The notes under the pieces were generated by a model that saw only the letters and a list, made by a program, of their open reading frames with translations, made no database searches and was not told the DNA's origin. A stretch of DNA of 64,000 nucleotides, taken from NCBI RefSeq assembly GCF_042477335.2, contig NC_091255.1, forward strand, positions 33,458,501 through 33,522,500. Reading direction: 5' to 3'. Below are positions 1 to 11,454 of this stretch, in pieces. Both the position numbers and the translations under genes were made by a program. Each line of letters starts with the position of its first letter. The stretch's first letter is position 1. This stretch comes from Ovis canadensis. Lineage: Eukaryota > Chordata > Mammalia > Artiodactyla > Bovidae.

Positions 1-75
1 CTGCTGAGTTTTGATCCCCAGTTATAGAACTAAGATCCTGCAAGCTTTGAGGCATGGCCAAATAAATAAATAAAC
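1..75 (+). mobile_element. CHR-type SINE, 3' part
   Basis: 3' half of the artiodactyl tRNA-derived SINE, ending GGCATGGCCAAATAAATAAA; cut by the window edge. Confidence 0.75.
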
Positions 76-548
76 ATATTTTTAAAAGGTCCCCTACACT
101 TAAAATTATTTTATACACACACATATATTATATACATATGAAATATACATTCATGATAGTTTGCTGGACTTGATAATATTTCACAAAATTCAAAGGGCAC
201 ACACCAAAAAGTCTTCCTCCCATTTTTATTCTCCCAGCATCCCACTCCAGGACACTGTTGCTGACTGTTTCCTTCCAAAGACACTCTATACTTATGAAAC
301 ATTTACATTTTTAAAAAAAATCATAAGCTTTAAATGCTGTATTCACTGTTATGCACTTTGCACATGATAAATCTTAATTAGGATCACTTAATTTTAGTGC
401 TTAGCTGCCTCATTCTTTTAAATAGAACATAATATTTAATTGTATTGCTGAAGCAGAACTTATTAACTACCCTCCTCTTTAGGTTCCAAATGGAAACTAT
501 GAAACCTATAGTTCAATGAATATCCTGGTGCATATTATATACACGTTA
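76..548 (-). mobile_element. AT-rich DNA, distal part probably ancient L1
   Basis: No gene is seen. The stretch is AT-rich, and from about 480 it joins, across the SINE at 561-779, to 792-1035. That piece resembles the 3' UTR region of an old L1 in antisense (AGGTAAAAAATGGTATCTTG motif). The proximal 76-400 part is unassigned. Confidence 0.45.
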
Positions 549-560
549 GGGCACCTGTAT

Positions 561-779
561 GGCGTTACTGTTTAGTTGCTCAGTCATATCCAATTCTTTT
601 GCGACCTCATGGACTGTAGCCTGCCAGGCTCCTCTGTCTCTGGGATTTTCCAAGTAAGAATATTGGAGTGAATTGCCATTTCCTCCTCCAGGGGATCGTC
701 CCAATTCAGGGGTTGAACCCGCACTGTCTTCTGCATTGACAGACAGGTTCTTTACCATTGATCCACTGGGAAAACCCTG
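561..779 (-). mobile_element. Bov-tA SINE with 12-bp target-site duplication
   Basis: Antisense Bov-tA (TTTAGTTGCTCAGTC start; ends near GATCCACTGGGAAAACCC). The direct repeat GGGCACCTGTAT at 549-560 and 780-791 marks the target-site duplication. Confidence 0.9.
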
Positions 780-791
780 GGGCACCTGTAT

Positions 792-1035
792 ACCTGCAGG
801 GTAAATTTCTGAAAGTGGAACTGCTAGGATGAAGAGTTTGTATATATAATTTTTTGACAGGTATTACCAGTTGGGCCTTTAAAGAGACTGTGCCAATTAA
901 CTTTCAGACTTTGTTTTCAGACATCTTGACCTCGACAGGCATGAGCTCCCTTTTGTTGGGTTTCTGGTTTTGCTCATCTGATAGGTAAAAAATGGTATCT
1001 TGTAGTTTTAATTTACGTTTCTTATGTTATGAATG
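792..1035 (-). mobile_element. Ancient L1 fragment (continuation)
   Basis: Resembles the antisense end of an old mammalian L1; interrupted on the left by the SINE at 561-779 and on the right by the one at 1036. Confidence 0.5.
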
Positions 1036-1248
1036 GGGGTTTCTCCAGTGGCTCAGATAGTAAAGAATCTGCCTGCAATACAGAAGACCAGGGTTCAGTC
1101 TCTGGGTTGGAAGATCCCCTGGAGAAGGAAATGGCAACCCACTCCAGTATTCCTGCCTAGAGAATCCCACGGACAGAGGAGCCTGACAGGCTATAGCAGT
1201 CTGTGGGGTCACAAAGAGTCGGACACGACAGAGCAACTGAGCATATTT
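1036..1248 (+). mobile_element. Bov-tA SINE
   Basis: Sense-oriented ruminant tRNA-derived SINE, from TTTCTCCAGTGGCTCAG to AGTCGGACACGACAGAGC. Confidence 0.9.
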
Positions 1249-2859
1249 TAAGAACGAGGTTAAGCATCTAAGAAATGCAGAGGGCAGTTTGTAAGTGGAG
1301 TGGGGTCTAGTCCTTACCCCAGGCTGAGCCACCACCGTGTGTCCCCCTTCCTCACCTCGGTTGATGAGAACTGGCTGGGCCAGAATCCTCCCTAGAGCTT
1401 CTTCCCCGCCTCCCCTCCTGGGATGAGTAAGTTTCTCCTGGGTGACTGACTGGAAGAGGCATGTTTTATTCAGGCACCCTGGTTTGTCCTGCTCTTGGTC
1501 CCTGAGGGTTGGGCCTTGGCCTCTGATGCAAAACAGGATTAGCAGCAGAGAAGCGGCAAGCTGAGACCTGCTTTTATGGGGAATGGAGCTGGGGTAGATG
1601 GGTAGATGGGGAGGAGGCTGCCGCAGTTCAGGTGAGCTCCGATGAGCCTGAGCTAAGCAGTGGGGCTTGGGGAGGATCCAAGGGACTGACTAGGTGAGGT
1701 GGAGGAGGGAGAGGCAGACAGGTGATGGGGGTGGAGTCAGGATGGAGGAGGAGTAGCCAGTTGATGCTTCCCAGTGGGATGGACAAAGGAGAGGAGAAAA
1801 TGTTTGTCAGATAAAAGTCCTCCATAGGAATGGAGTGGTCATGTGTCCAGTTGAGGGTTGGTTAATTCAGCCAGTCTGGTCACAGCAGGTTAAACCAGCT
1901 CTGGGGCATGTCTTGCTCCCAGCTTTCTGCAGCGACACAGTCCTGGTTTCCTGGAAGATAATTAACACTGAGCAAGCTTTACTCCTGATTTACCACCTCA
2001 GTCTAGCTGCTTCTGTGATATCTCTGCCGTCCCTCTGGTGTAGGGAATGCAGGGTTGGGAAGTGGGTTGTTGTCCTGGTGGCCAGCCCCCAGCCAGAGCT
2101 AGAGGAGGAGCAGGTAAACTGGAAACGGGGGAGAAGAGGAGAGACACGGGGGTCCACCAAGCCCAGCCCCCATCCAGGCTGCTGGTGTGTTTGCTGCTGG
2201 TCTGAGAGCAGAAGGTGAACCAGGCCTGGAGGCCACTACTACTCTTTTTAGGACTGTGTTCTAGATCTTTCTACTTCAGCCCATATTTCTTTCAAAGGCT
2301 CTCACCCCATCTTCTCCGGAGTTCTGTCTCAGACAAAAACTCTCCGGTAGCAGCAAGAGAATCAATCTATTATCAGTACCTTAGTCTCTCTTTTAGGGTT
2401 TGCAGATAAATTTGGGTTTCAGATAAGGAATACCTTTTTTTTTAGTCTAAGTATATCCCCAATATTGTACAGGACATATTTATATACTTAAAAACAAAAG
2501 TCTCTTATTTGAAATTCTACTTTAACTGGGCATCCTATTTTTAAAATATGCTAACTCAGGCCACCCTGCCAGCCCTCTCCCAGCGGGTGGAGACAGCCAG
2601 CATGCCTGACCTGTCACTGACCCAGGGCCTTTAGCGTGCAGGCACCAGGGGCTTTACTTTCATTCCCTTGGCACATGGTCACACGACAACACTCTGAGGA
2701 GGGGGTTCAGTCCACCCTGGGTAAGAAAACTGAAGCTCGGAGACGTGAAGTGACTTGTCTAAGGTCAGCGGGAAAGGCAGGCGCAGAGGAAGAGTCCCAG
2801 CCCCCACCGGGTATCTCCAAGTTCAAGTTCTCTGCTCACCCGTCTCAAACCACTGTCTC
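1249..2859. other. Repeat-poor intergenic DNA
   Basis: No convincing gene. Short open frames at 1835-2218 and 2636-3052 have no recognisable domain. The stretch 2640-2800 has a weak MIR-like look (CTGAAGCTCGGAGACGTGAA). The rest is unassigned. Confidence 0.5.
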
Positions 2860-3560
2860 CCCGAGCAGGAAAGCAAGAGTGGGTTTCCACTGCGCAAGTC
2901 ACAGGGACGAAAAAACACCCACGCGGCCGAGGCTTCCAGGCACGGGAACCGCCAAGATTTGGTGCAAGAAAATTCAAAGCGATTTCGAAACCGAGCGCCT
3001 CTTAGTAATAAGAATACCAACCCCGGTCACATGCATAGCTCTCGGCAGTTGACAAAGGGTGTCCCCGAGAGTCGATCAGAATAATAGAGAAAGCAGATGA
3101 TGGGAGAGGGACCGCCTGCAGGACCCCACGGCGGGCTCGGGGACTCTTCCGGAATTCAAGCCGGGAGTGGGGCGGAGGGAAAGGCGGGGAGAGGGGGGAG
3201 GACGGGAAGTGGGAGGAGGGGGCCTCTCGGCAGACTTCCTGGAACCCGGGGGGTTAGACACCTGGACCCCTCGCCCCCTCGCCCAGGCTCTGGATGCGGA
3301 TCTGGGCGGTACTCAGAGTCGGGCGATGCCCTAGGGGGCGTGAACCTGTGGGGACGATCACTTCTGGACTTTTCCTGCTGGGCTGTGTCCCGGTCTGTGG
3401 TCGGAGCCAGCGGCTGAGGTGACAGGTCATATTTCCATGGGAGGGGACTGGGAGCCTGGCCTGAAAGGTGGGTCACGGACGGTGGGTCAGGAAAGCCTTG
3501 CTGGGAGGGTTGGAAACCCCGCGCGGGGTGGGTGGGGGTGGGTGGGGGGTTAGGTGGGTG
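2860..3560. promoter_or_regulatory. CpG-rich island, candidate orphan promoter
   Basis: About 700 bp with roughly 40 CpG dinucleotides by eye, far above the CpG-poor surroundings. It has GC-box-like GGGGCGGAG and GGGCGG stretches and a G-rich 3' end. It lies 21 kb upstream of SPNS3 exon 1. No exon of a known gene is recognised in it on either strand. It could be an alternative SPNS3 promoter, a lncRNA promoter or an enhancer. Confidence 0.6.
3522..3558 (+). repeat. G-rich tract, G-quadruplex-prone
   Basis: Several runs of 3-6 G separated by single T or TT at the downstream edge of the CpG island. Confidence 0.7.
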
Positions 3561-4054
3561 GACAGAGGTTGGGGAAAATCTGGTAAAAACGAGACTTCTG
3601 TAAATTAGACCTTATTTTCCGCTTGACTCAGGATCTTTACGGATCTTACTCAAGTTCTTACTTGGCAGTTACCAGAGAGGCTGCTAGATACTAGAGTTTT
3701 GAATAGTTTTTTTTTTTTTTTTTAATGAGCCCTGTGCTGCTGGTGGGGGAAGGGCTTGGGTTGGGGTGGGGTTAGAAGTGAGGGGTGAGCTTTAGGCTCC
3801 CTAGGGGCTTAAGGAACGCCAGAAACCTTCATGACGCTTTCCCAAAAGCTAGAAAGGAGGAAAGGAAGGGGAGGAAAGGGAAGGGAACGGAAGGGGAAGG
3901 TGTTCCCTGAAAACTGAGTTCATCCCTTGATGGGTGTCTCAACCAAGCAAAAGGATCAGAAGGAAGGACTTATTACATGCAGCAAGCAAGGAAAACAGGG
4001 GGCATCTCTTCCAAGGCAGTGTCTCCCCAACAGCAAAACTGGGGACATTTTAAC
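3561..4054. other. Intergenic DNA with T-tract and purine tract
   Basis: Contains a roughly 20-nt T run (3704-3723) and a GGAA-rich purine stretch (3850-3900). No gene is seen. Confidence 0.5.
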
Positions 4055-4059
4055 CTAAG

Positions 4060-4168
4060 GTCAGTTCAGTTGCTCAGTCGTGGCTGACTCTTTGCAGCCC
4101 CATGGACTTCAGGCTTCCCTGTCCATCATCAACTTCCAGAGCTTACTCAAACTCCTGTTGGTGATGCC
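4060..4168 (-). mobile_element. BovB/Bov-A-derived fragment
   Basis: Matches the antisense 3' end of BovB (TCAGTTCAGTTGCTCAGTCG start, ending near GGTGATGCC). Confidence 0.75.
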
Positions 4169-4432
4169 CTTAACCTAAAGGTACCGCATATTCATGAGGG
4201 GGCTTGAGCAGAGGAGCATTCAGCCTAGAATTGGGGCCAAGGGTGACAGAGTCCACGCTGAAAGTGATTGAATTCAGAAGGGTCAATGTCATCGTTCTAT
4301 CTTCCAAATGGATGGGGGCCTTGGTTCCTGCAGAACTCAAAAATATATTATTATGTATATCCCCTGAGGAACCAGGACCCTGCCCCAAGGATGTATTATG
4401 GGGCATAAACAAGTGCAGCCTGCCTTGTTTCT

Positions 4433-4640
4433 GGCTTCCCTGGTGGCTCAGATGGTAAAGAATCCACCTGCAATGCAGGAGACCCAGGTTCAGTCCCTGG
4501 GTTGGGAAGATCCTCTGGAGAAAGAATGGCTACCCACTCCAGTATTCTTGCCTGGAGAATTCCATGGACACTGGAGGCTGGCGGGTTACAGTCTTCGGCA
4601 TCACAAAGAGTTGGACACGTCTTAGCAACTAAATAGCAAC
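4433..4640 (+). mobile_element. Bov-tA SINE
   Basis: GGCTTCCCTGGTGGCTCAGA start, then the standard body ending GGACACGTCTTAGCAACTAA. Confidence 0.92.
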
Positions 4641-4699
4641 AGCGTCAGGAAAGTCATTCCTGGTTCTCTTTCTCCAGGGACCCTCTAAGCTATCTGCTT

Positions 4700-4790
4700 A
4701 CAGAGGGAGAAAGAAAAGAAACAGAGAAAGGAGAAGAAAAGAGACAGAGAGAAGGAAGGATGGAAGGAAGGAAGACAGGTGATTGTGGAT
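4700..4790 (+). repeat. Purine-rich (GAAA/GGAA) low complexity
   Basis: Imperfect GGAA/AAAG repeats over about 90 bp. Confidence 0.8.
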
Positions 4791-4937
4791 ATAGACAATC
4801 TTCCCCTCAATTTCTGTTTTGATTCCTTTTTTTCCTAATTTTCTCCTCTAAGCAGCTGTGTTCAAAGTGTAGTCATGTTAAGCTGTTGAGAGGGTAGGAG
4901 AAGGTACGCTGATTCGACACCCCCGCCCCAAGTTAAA

Positions 4938-5160
4938 AGGAACTTCCCAGGTGGCTCAGTGGGTAAAGAATCCGCCTGTAATGCAGGAGACACAGGAGAC
5001 GTGAGTTTGATCCCCCGGGTAGGGAAGATCCCCTGGAGAAGGGCATGGCAACCCACTCCAGTGTTCTTGCCTGGAGAATCCTGGGGCAGAGGAGCCTGAT
5101 GGGCTACCGTCCATGGGATCGCCAAGAGTTGGACACAACTGAAGTGACTGAACACTCAAT
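4938..5160 (+). mobile_element. Bov-tA SINE
   Basis: Sense copy with CTTCCCAGGTGGCTCAGTGG and a full body, ending near GACTGAACACTCAATCAC. Confidence 0.92.
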
Positions 5161-5704
5161 CACTTCACTCCCAAGTTAAAAATTTATTTCAAATCTGCTG
5201 CAAAGGGAGATACTTTGAAAAAAAATTCAGTGAAAAGATTCCCTCTGGGTAAAACATCCAGTATGACAAAAACTGTAGAGAATCATCATCGCAAGCTGAC
5301 TTTAAGTCTGGGTAAGTGACCTTAGCCTGTTTCTCAGATGGAAGATAGTTATGTGCATAGATCTAACTTCCAGAGAAGGGCTTCATCTCAATAACATCTA
5401 CTCAAGTATTTTTTCCAGGAATGCTAATGACCAAGGGATCCAGGCAGTGTGAGGTCATCCTCAGGCCCAGGCAGGCCCCAGTCCTTGGGTCTCATCTGTA
5501 AAAGGTGGCCTGGAGGACGTGGGACAACCGGCCAGTGCTGTGTGCTGGGGAGTGGCCCTTGGGACAGCCTCACTGGGAAGCCTTAGGGGAATTTCTGCAG
5601 ATCTCTACATAGTAGCCCACTCTGAACCTGGACAACTGGGCTCCTTAGCACATCACCATGTCCAAGGGAATGGGGTACCTAGGTCCATCAAATGATGCGG
5701 CATG
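5161..5704. other. Intergenic DNA, nothing recognised
   Basis: No gene, structured RNA or clear repeat seen. Confidence 0.5.
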
Positions 5705-5870
5705 TGGGACTTCCCTGGAGGTCCAGTGGTGAAGACTCCAAGATTCCACTGCAGGGAGCACAGGTGTGATCCCTGATTGGGAAACTAAGATCCCACATGC
5801 CCAGAGGCATGGCCAAAAAGAAATAAAAATAAAAGTTGATGCAAAACAATGCATAATAAACAAACTAACA
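5705..5870 (+). mobile_element. CHR-type SINE
   Basis: GGGACTTCCCTGGAGGTCCA start and an A-rich tail after GGCCAAAAAG. Confidence 0.88.
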
Positions 5871-6011
5871 AACAAAAGATGCAGGCGGCACTTGGTCCCA
5901 TCAAAGTGAGAATTATCTCTATTCATACACCAATAGTGACTCTCTAAGAAGCATTGGTAGGGTTGAATTTGGTGACTTCTGAGGGACTTAAGATGTGAGT
6001 GACTGCCGTTT

Positions 6012-6148
6012 TATTCTATTATTGTTATTTTCTTTTTTGGCCACATTACATGGCTTGTGGGATCTTATGCCCCGACCAGGGATGGAACCCTTACCCCCTA
6101 CACTAGGATCTCAGAGTCTTAACCTCTGGGCCACCAGGGAAGTCCCTG
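6012..6148 (-). mobile_element. CHR-type SINE
   Basis: Antisense copy: T-rich start, TTTTTTGGCCACATTACATG, ending CCACCAGGGAAGTCCC. Confidence 0.88.
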
Positions 6149-8070
6149 AGTGAATGCCCTGTTAACATCCATTGTAGACGATATATGGAATTCTGAAAGT
6201 AAACCCCAAGGGAGAAGATTCAAGGCCTAAGCACGCATGGGGTTGTGCATGCCCTGTGGATACACACGCACCCTCACACATGCACATATGTTGCAAATAA
6301 TCCTCTAGGAAAACCCTGACCAGCCCAGCGATGGATGGGTGAAGTGAGCTGGGCAGTAAGATGGCGGGGGGAGAGGGGAGGAGGAAGATGGGAGAGGGGA
6401 GAGGAGTCCTGGGGGCAGTGTGGGTGGAGAGGCTGGGCTGCGTTTGGGGACCTCAGGTGGCGCAGCAGTCCCGGTTGCCTTTCTGGGAACTCAGTTTCTC
6501 CCTGGCCAGCTAGAATCAAGCCTCTCCCTGGGGCTCTGCCCACCAGCAAAGTGTGCAAAGTGTGCAAAGTGTGGAGCCAAGAAAATGGCATTTATTTTGA
6601 GTGATGGAATCAGTTGGTAGTTGGCTGACACTGGTCCCTTGGGTTGATTTAGACACGTGTCCATCTCCTGCCCCCACAAGCCTCTGCAGTGGTGCCAGGG
6701 ATGCCTGCAGGCAGATAAGTGAAGGCGCTTCCACTGGTCTGGGGCACCCGCTTCCTGAATCACTGGCCCTGTCCCTTGTACTCCACCCCCTCCTAACCCG
6801 CGTCCTGCTGACAGTCTGCATCCCCCACCCCCCACGTCTTCCTGCTCACCGTCCTCCTTGACCATGATTCCCACTCACCTGAGGATTCGGCTGTATGCCA
6901 TGAGCTGTCGTCTCCTAGAAGCCCCAGAAGCTGGTTTCCATGTTTGTCTGGGGCCGTGTCCCTGTGCCCATGGGGACAGGGGTTCAGAATTGCTGAGGCA
7001 GACAGAAGCCACGTGCAGTTAACAGCTTAGGTCATAATCAGCACATGGGTACTTTTTTAAAGCATCATATTTACAAAAGCACCACTTACTGGTTCCTGTT
7101 CTGGTTCAACTTCAGGAATAGCTCCCAGTTACACAGGCATGTTCACCCACATACAGACACACGTGAGTGTGCATAGGCCCATGTGGGCACGTGTAGACTT
7201 GTGCAGGCACTAACGGTACACATAAATACTCACAGGTGCATCTGTTGTCTCCAGCAGCTCACTGGGCAAGCGCTCTTTCAGCTCTATCTCTGTACCGCTC
7301 CCTGAAGGGCAGAGACTGCCAAGCCCAGCTGAAGAAGGAAAAGGCAGGGCATGAAGGGTCTGCACCCCCACTGAGAAGGCACAGCCTTCAGTAGCAGTTC
7401 TCATCCACCTTTGGGCAGACTTTTCCAGGAGGGAGCAGGTAGGGTAATGGCCTGGAGTTGGCTCTTCTGGGCTCACAAGAGACTGTGTATTTGGTGATGT
7501 TGCAATTTTAGCGAGTTTTTAGCTGAGATGGGAACTGGCAGATGCTCCAAGTCCCCCTCCCCATTCAGTGGGTTGCTAAACATTTCCCCAGAACACGACT
7601 GGAACGGGAACAGAATGACCTTATTTCCCACATTCCCGTGTAACCTATTAGCATGACCTACTGTGCCCGTCACAGGCAGAAGTGCTGGTAGGCAAGGGGT
7701 GAATGTGGAGAACAGATATTTCTACACATGTGGATGGGCTGGGTTAAGTGGAACAGGGACCCCACCCTCCAGCCCATGATGCACCTAAGTACCCAACAGC
7801 TGTGATTGTACCCTTTCCCTGGAAACCCTTTCCTTCTCTATCACAATCTGACCTTCAAGGTGCAGCTGGATCCGGCTCGCTCTGGGATGGTTCCTGGATG
7901 CCCTGCAAGTCGTAGGGATGGTGTCTGGAGTCCAGCCAGGACCCCGACTCTGCTGCTTACCAGCTCTGTGGCTTTGGGGTACTTAACCATGCAGAACCTT
8001 GATCCCTTTCTCTATAAAATGGGAGTAATGGAGGGGGGAGATAAATTAGGAGTTTGGGGTTAACATGTAC
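6149..8070. other. Intergenic DNA with a 9-bp triplet repeat and a MIR-like segment
   Basis: GCAAAGTGT occurs three times in tandem at 6546-6572. A MIR-like segment (TCTATAAAATGGGAGTAATG) lies at about 7870-8040. No gene is recognised; the open frames here have no identifiable domain. Confidence 0.5.
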
Positions 8071-8355
8071 ATTGTGCTGCTGCTGCTGCTAAGTTGCCCC
8101 AGCTGTGTCCGACTCCGTGCTACCCCATAGACGGCAGCCCACTAGGCTCCTCTGTCCCTGTGATTTTCCAGGCAAGAATACTGGAGTAGGTTGCCATTTC
8201 TTTCTCCAATGCATGAAAGTGAAAAGTGAAAGTGAAGTCGCTCAATTGTGCCCGACTCTTAGTGACCCCATGGGCTGCAGCCTACCAGGCTCCTCCATCC
8301 ATGGGATTTTCCAGGCAAGAGTACTGGAGTGGGGTGGCATTGCCTTCTCCGAACA
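8071..8355 (-). mobile_element. Bov-A2-type dimeric SINE
   Basis: Antisense: (GCT)n start, two Bov-A monomers joined by a GTGAAAAGTGAAAGTGAAG linker, ending GCATTGCCTTCTCC. Confidence 0.88.
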
Positions 8356-8452
8356 TGTACACTCTACTATATATAAAATAGATAGACATGAAACACCTAC
8401 TGTATGGCACAGGGAACTATACTCAGTATCTTGTAATAACCTATAATGGAAA

Positions 8453-8652
8453 GTGTTACTCGCTCAGTGACTAACACTGACTCTTTGCTACCCCATGGAC
8501 TGTAGCCCACCAGGCTCCTCTGTCCATGGAATTCTCCAGGCAAGAATCCTGGAGTGGGTAACCATTCCCTTCTGCAGGGGATCTTTCCTACCCAGGGATT
8601 GAACCTGGGTCTCCTGCATTGCAGGTGGATTCATTACCGTCTGAACTACCAT
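8453..8652 (-). mobile_element. Bov-tA SINE, inverted relative to its neighbour
   Basis: Antisense copy nested in the L1 tail. With 8685-8905 it forms a long inverted repeat. Confidence 0.9.
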
Positions 8653-8684
8653 GGAAAAGAATCTGAAAAAGGATATATATATAT

Positions 8685-8905
8685 AGGCTTCGCAGGTGGT
8701 GCAAGTGGTAAAGAACCCTTCTGCCAGTGCTGGAGATGTAAGAGATATGGGTTCGATCCCTGGGTGGGGAAGATCCCCGGAGGAGGGCATGGCAACCCAC
8801 TCAAGTATCCTTGCCTAGAGAATTCCATGGACAGAGGAGCCTGGTGGGCTACAGTCCACAGGGTCACAAAGAGTCAGACACAACTGAAGCAACTTAGCTT
8901 GCAGG
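8685..8905 (+). mobile_element. Bov-tA SINE
   Basis: Sense copy with an intact pol III B box GGTTCGATCC at 8750-8759. Confidence 0.9.
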
Positions 8906-9036
8906 CATGCATATATATACATATATTTATGTATAACTGAAAAAGTGTTGCTGTATACTTAAAAAAACAAGTTAACTGTACTTCAATTAAAAAAAAAAAA
9001 CTTAAAAAAAAAAAACTTTCAACAAAACCCAAAAAA

Positions 9037-9178
9037 CTTCTGGGACTTCCCTGGCAGTCCAGTGGTTAGGACTCAAGCTTTCACTGCTGAGGACACAGGT
9101 TCAGTCCCCAGTTGGGGAACTAAGATCCTGCCAGCCACATGGCTTGGCCATTAAGAAAAAAAAAAACCTTCCAAAAAA
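9037..9178 (+). mobile_element. CHR-type SINE
   Basis: GGGACTTCCCTGGCAGTCCA start, ending in GGCTTGGCCATTAAG plus A-tail. Confidence 0.88.
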
Positions 9179-9549
9179 ATAGGAGTAATGATGTTTATGC
9201 CAACACAGCGTGAGCATTGAGCAAGGCCACCTGTGGGACACACATGGCTCAGGGCTGGCACAGAGCTAACATTTGATAAATGGCTGTTCCTTTTCCCTCC
9301 TCCCGTCCAGTCCATGGCAGCTTGCAGACACCTCTGATTAGCCTCAGTCACGATAATTGTAAATGCACCAACTCACCCAGATTGGCTGTCAGATTGCATT
9401 ATAAGAAGAGCCCGGATTCATGCTGTTTACAGAGAGAAACATCTAAAGCAAGGAAACGGAAGGTTGAAAGTAAATAGAAAATACTAACCAAAAGAAAGCT
9501 GGTGTGTCTCTGCAAATATCAAACAATTATTTAAGACAAAAAATGTTTA
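9179..9549. other. Intergenic DNA, nothing recognised
   Basis: A short spacer with no gene; the right part grades into L1-like sequence. Confidence 0.45.
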
Positions 9550-9672
9550 TGAAGGGGGAGAATGGATACATGTATATGTAGGGCTGAGTCCCTTTGCTGT
9601 TCACCTGAAACTGTCCCAATATTGTTAATCGTCTATAGCCCGAAACAGTGAAAAGTTAAAATAAATATTTAT
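9550..9672 (+). mobile_element. L1 3'-terminal fragment
   Basis: AGAATGGATACATGTATATG and CTGTTCACCTGAAACTGTCC are typical of the artiodactyl L1 tail. Confidence 0.75.
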
Positions 9673-9875
9673 GGGGAAAAATAAGAATATCTACATCATA
9701 ATTCTAGGAGTAACCTACTAAGATGAAACAAGTCACCTTAAGACATATAAAGCAAATATCAAGAACATGACAACCCGTGGGAGAATGGGAAAAAAGTTTT
9801 GCAAATCATGTAGCTGATAAGCGAGTTGTATCTAGAAATTATAAAGGACTTTTAAAACATAACAATGAAAAGACA

Positions 9876-9997
9876 CTGAGGGAATTCACTGGAGGTGTAG
9901 TGGTTAGGACTCTGCACTTTGACTGCCTTGTGTGGGGGTTTGATGCCTGGTTGGGGAACTAACACCCCACAAGCCACATGGCCAAAAATAAAGCAGA
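9876..9997 (+). mobile_element. CHR-type SINE nested in L1
   Basis: GGAATTCACTGGAGGTGTAG start, ending ACATGGCCAAAAATAAAG. Confidence 0.85.
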
Positions 9998-10277
9998 AAA
10001 CAAAAGAACAAGAAGAAGACAACCCAGTTTAAAAATGGGCAAAGGATTTGAGTAGACGTTTCTCTGAAGAAGATATGCAAATGACCAGTAACCACACTAA
10101 AAGACGTTCAACATCATTAGTCATGAAGGAAGCACCAATCAAACCCCCAGTAAATAAGATACAACTTCACACTCACTAGAATGAATGGCTAGAATCAAAA
10201 AGGCAGATTACAAATGTTTACAAGGATGTGGGGAAATCAGAATCCTGGAATGTTGTTGGTGGAAATGTAGAATGTTA

Positions 10278-10826
10278 TGCTTACTCCTTGAAAGGAAAGT
10301 TATGACCAGCCTAGATAGCATATTCAAAAGCAGAGACATTACTTTGCCAACAAAGGTCCGTCTAGTCAAGGCTATAGTTTTTCCAGTGGTCATGTATGGA
10401 TGTGAAATTTGGACTGTGAAGAAAGCTGAGCGCTAAAGAATTGATGCTTTTGGACTGTCGTGTTGGAGAAGACTCTTGAGAGTCCCTTGGACTGCAAGGA
10501 GATCCAACCAGTCCATTCTAAAGGAGATCAGTCCTGGGTGTTCTTTGGAAGGAATGATGCTAAAGCTGAAACTCCAGTACTTTGGCCACCTCATGGGAAG
10601 AGTTGACTCATTGGAAAAGACTCTGATGCTGGGAGGGATTGGGGGCAGGAGGAGAAGGGGACGACAGAGGATGAGATGGCTGGATGGCATCACTGACTCG
10701 ATGGACGTGAGTTTGAGTGAACCCCGGGAGTTGGTGATGGACAGGGAGGCCTGGCGTGCTGCAATTCATGGGGTCGCAAAGAGTCGGACACGACTGAGCG
10801 ACTGAACTGGTCTGAACTGAACAGTC
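10278..10826 (+). mobile_element. BovB (RTE LINE) 3' fragment nested in L1
   Basis: Carries the C-terminal end of the RTE reverse-transcriptase frame (motifs [13 protein letters not shown] and [15 protein letters not shown] seen in translation), broken by stops, then the BovB 3' end (GTCGGACACGACTGAGCGAC). Severely 5'-truncated and not functional. Confidence 0.92.
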
Positions 10827-11324
10827 ACTGTGGGAAACATTCTGTCATTTCCTCAAACTTAAATATGGAGCTGCCATTTGATCTAGCAATTCTGCTTCTA
10901 GATATATGCCCAATATATTGAAAACATAGATTCACACAAAAACTTAATGCTCATAGCAGCATTACTCACAACCAAAAAGTGGAAACAACCCGAATGTCAA
11001 CCCCACTGATGAATGGATAAACAAGTGGTAGGGGATCCCTACACTGGAATATTACTCAGCTATAAAAAGGAATGAAGTAGCGATCCAGGCAAGGACATGG
11101 ATGAATCTTGAGAACATTATGCTTAGTGAACAAAGCCAGATACGAAAGGCCACATGTATGCTTCCACTCGTATGAAATGTCCAGAACAGGCAAATCCATA
11201 GAGACAGAGAGTAGACTGGTGGTTACCAGGTCTGGGGTAAGGGGCAGAAGAGGGAAGTTGGGGGGAATGCAGAGTGACTACTCATGGGTACAGGGTTTCT
11301 TTTCATGCTGATAAAATGTCATTT

Positions 11325-11440
11325 ATTTATTTATTTTTGGCTGCCCCGTGCAGGATCTCAGTTCCCTGACCAGGAATAGAACCTGGGCCATAGCAGCAAA
11401 GCCCCAGAATCTAACCACTAGCCCACAAGGGAACTCTCTG
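11325..11440 (-). mobile_element. CHR-type SINE
   Basis: Antisense: ATTTATTTATTTATTTTTGG start, GATCTCAGTTCCCTGACCAG body. Confidence 0.85.
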
Positions 11441-11454
11441 AAGAAATGTTTTTA

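Larger units (their letters stand above)
8356..9010 (+). mobile_element. L1 3' end with two inserted SINEs
   Basis: Artiodactyl L1 tail (TATATAAAATAGATAGACAT; GGCACAGGGAACTATACTC; AAGAATCTGAAAAAGGATAT; GTATAACTGAAAAAGTGTTG) ending in poly(A). It is split by the SINEs at 8453-8652 and 8685-8905. ATGGAAA at 8446-8452 and 8650-8656 is the target-site duplication of the first. Confidence 0.8.
9690..11310 (+). mobile_element. L1 3' portion interrupted by a SINE and a BovB
   Basis: Old L1 ORF2 end and 3' UTR (AATGGGCAAAGGATTTGAGT; AATGGATAAACAAGTGG; GGAATATTACTCAGCTATAA). It is split by a CHR-type SINE (9876-9997) and by BovB (10278-10826). ORF2 is decayed, with no usable frame. Confidence 0.85.

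Noticed and set aside
2636..3476. Frames of 100-138 codons in and near the CpG island as a protein-coding first exon
   Set aside because: Compositionally biased (Pro/Arg/Gly) and no recognisable protein. I also looked for the first coding exon of a neighbouring ubiquitin-conjugating enzyme gene and did not find it.
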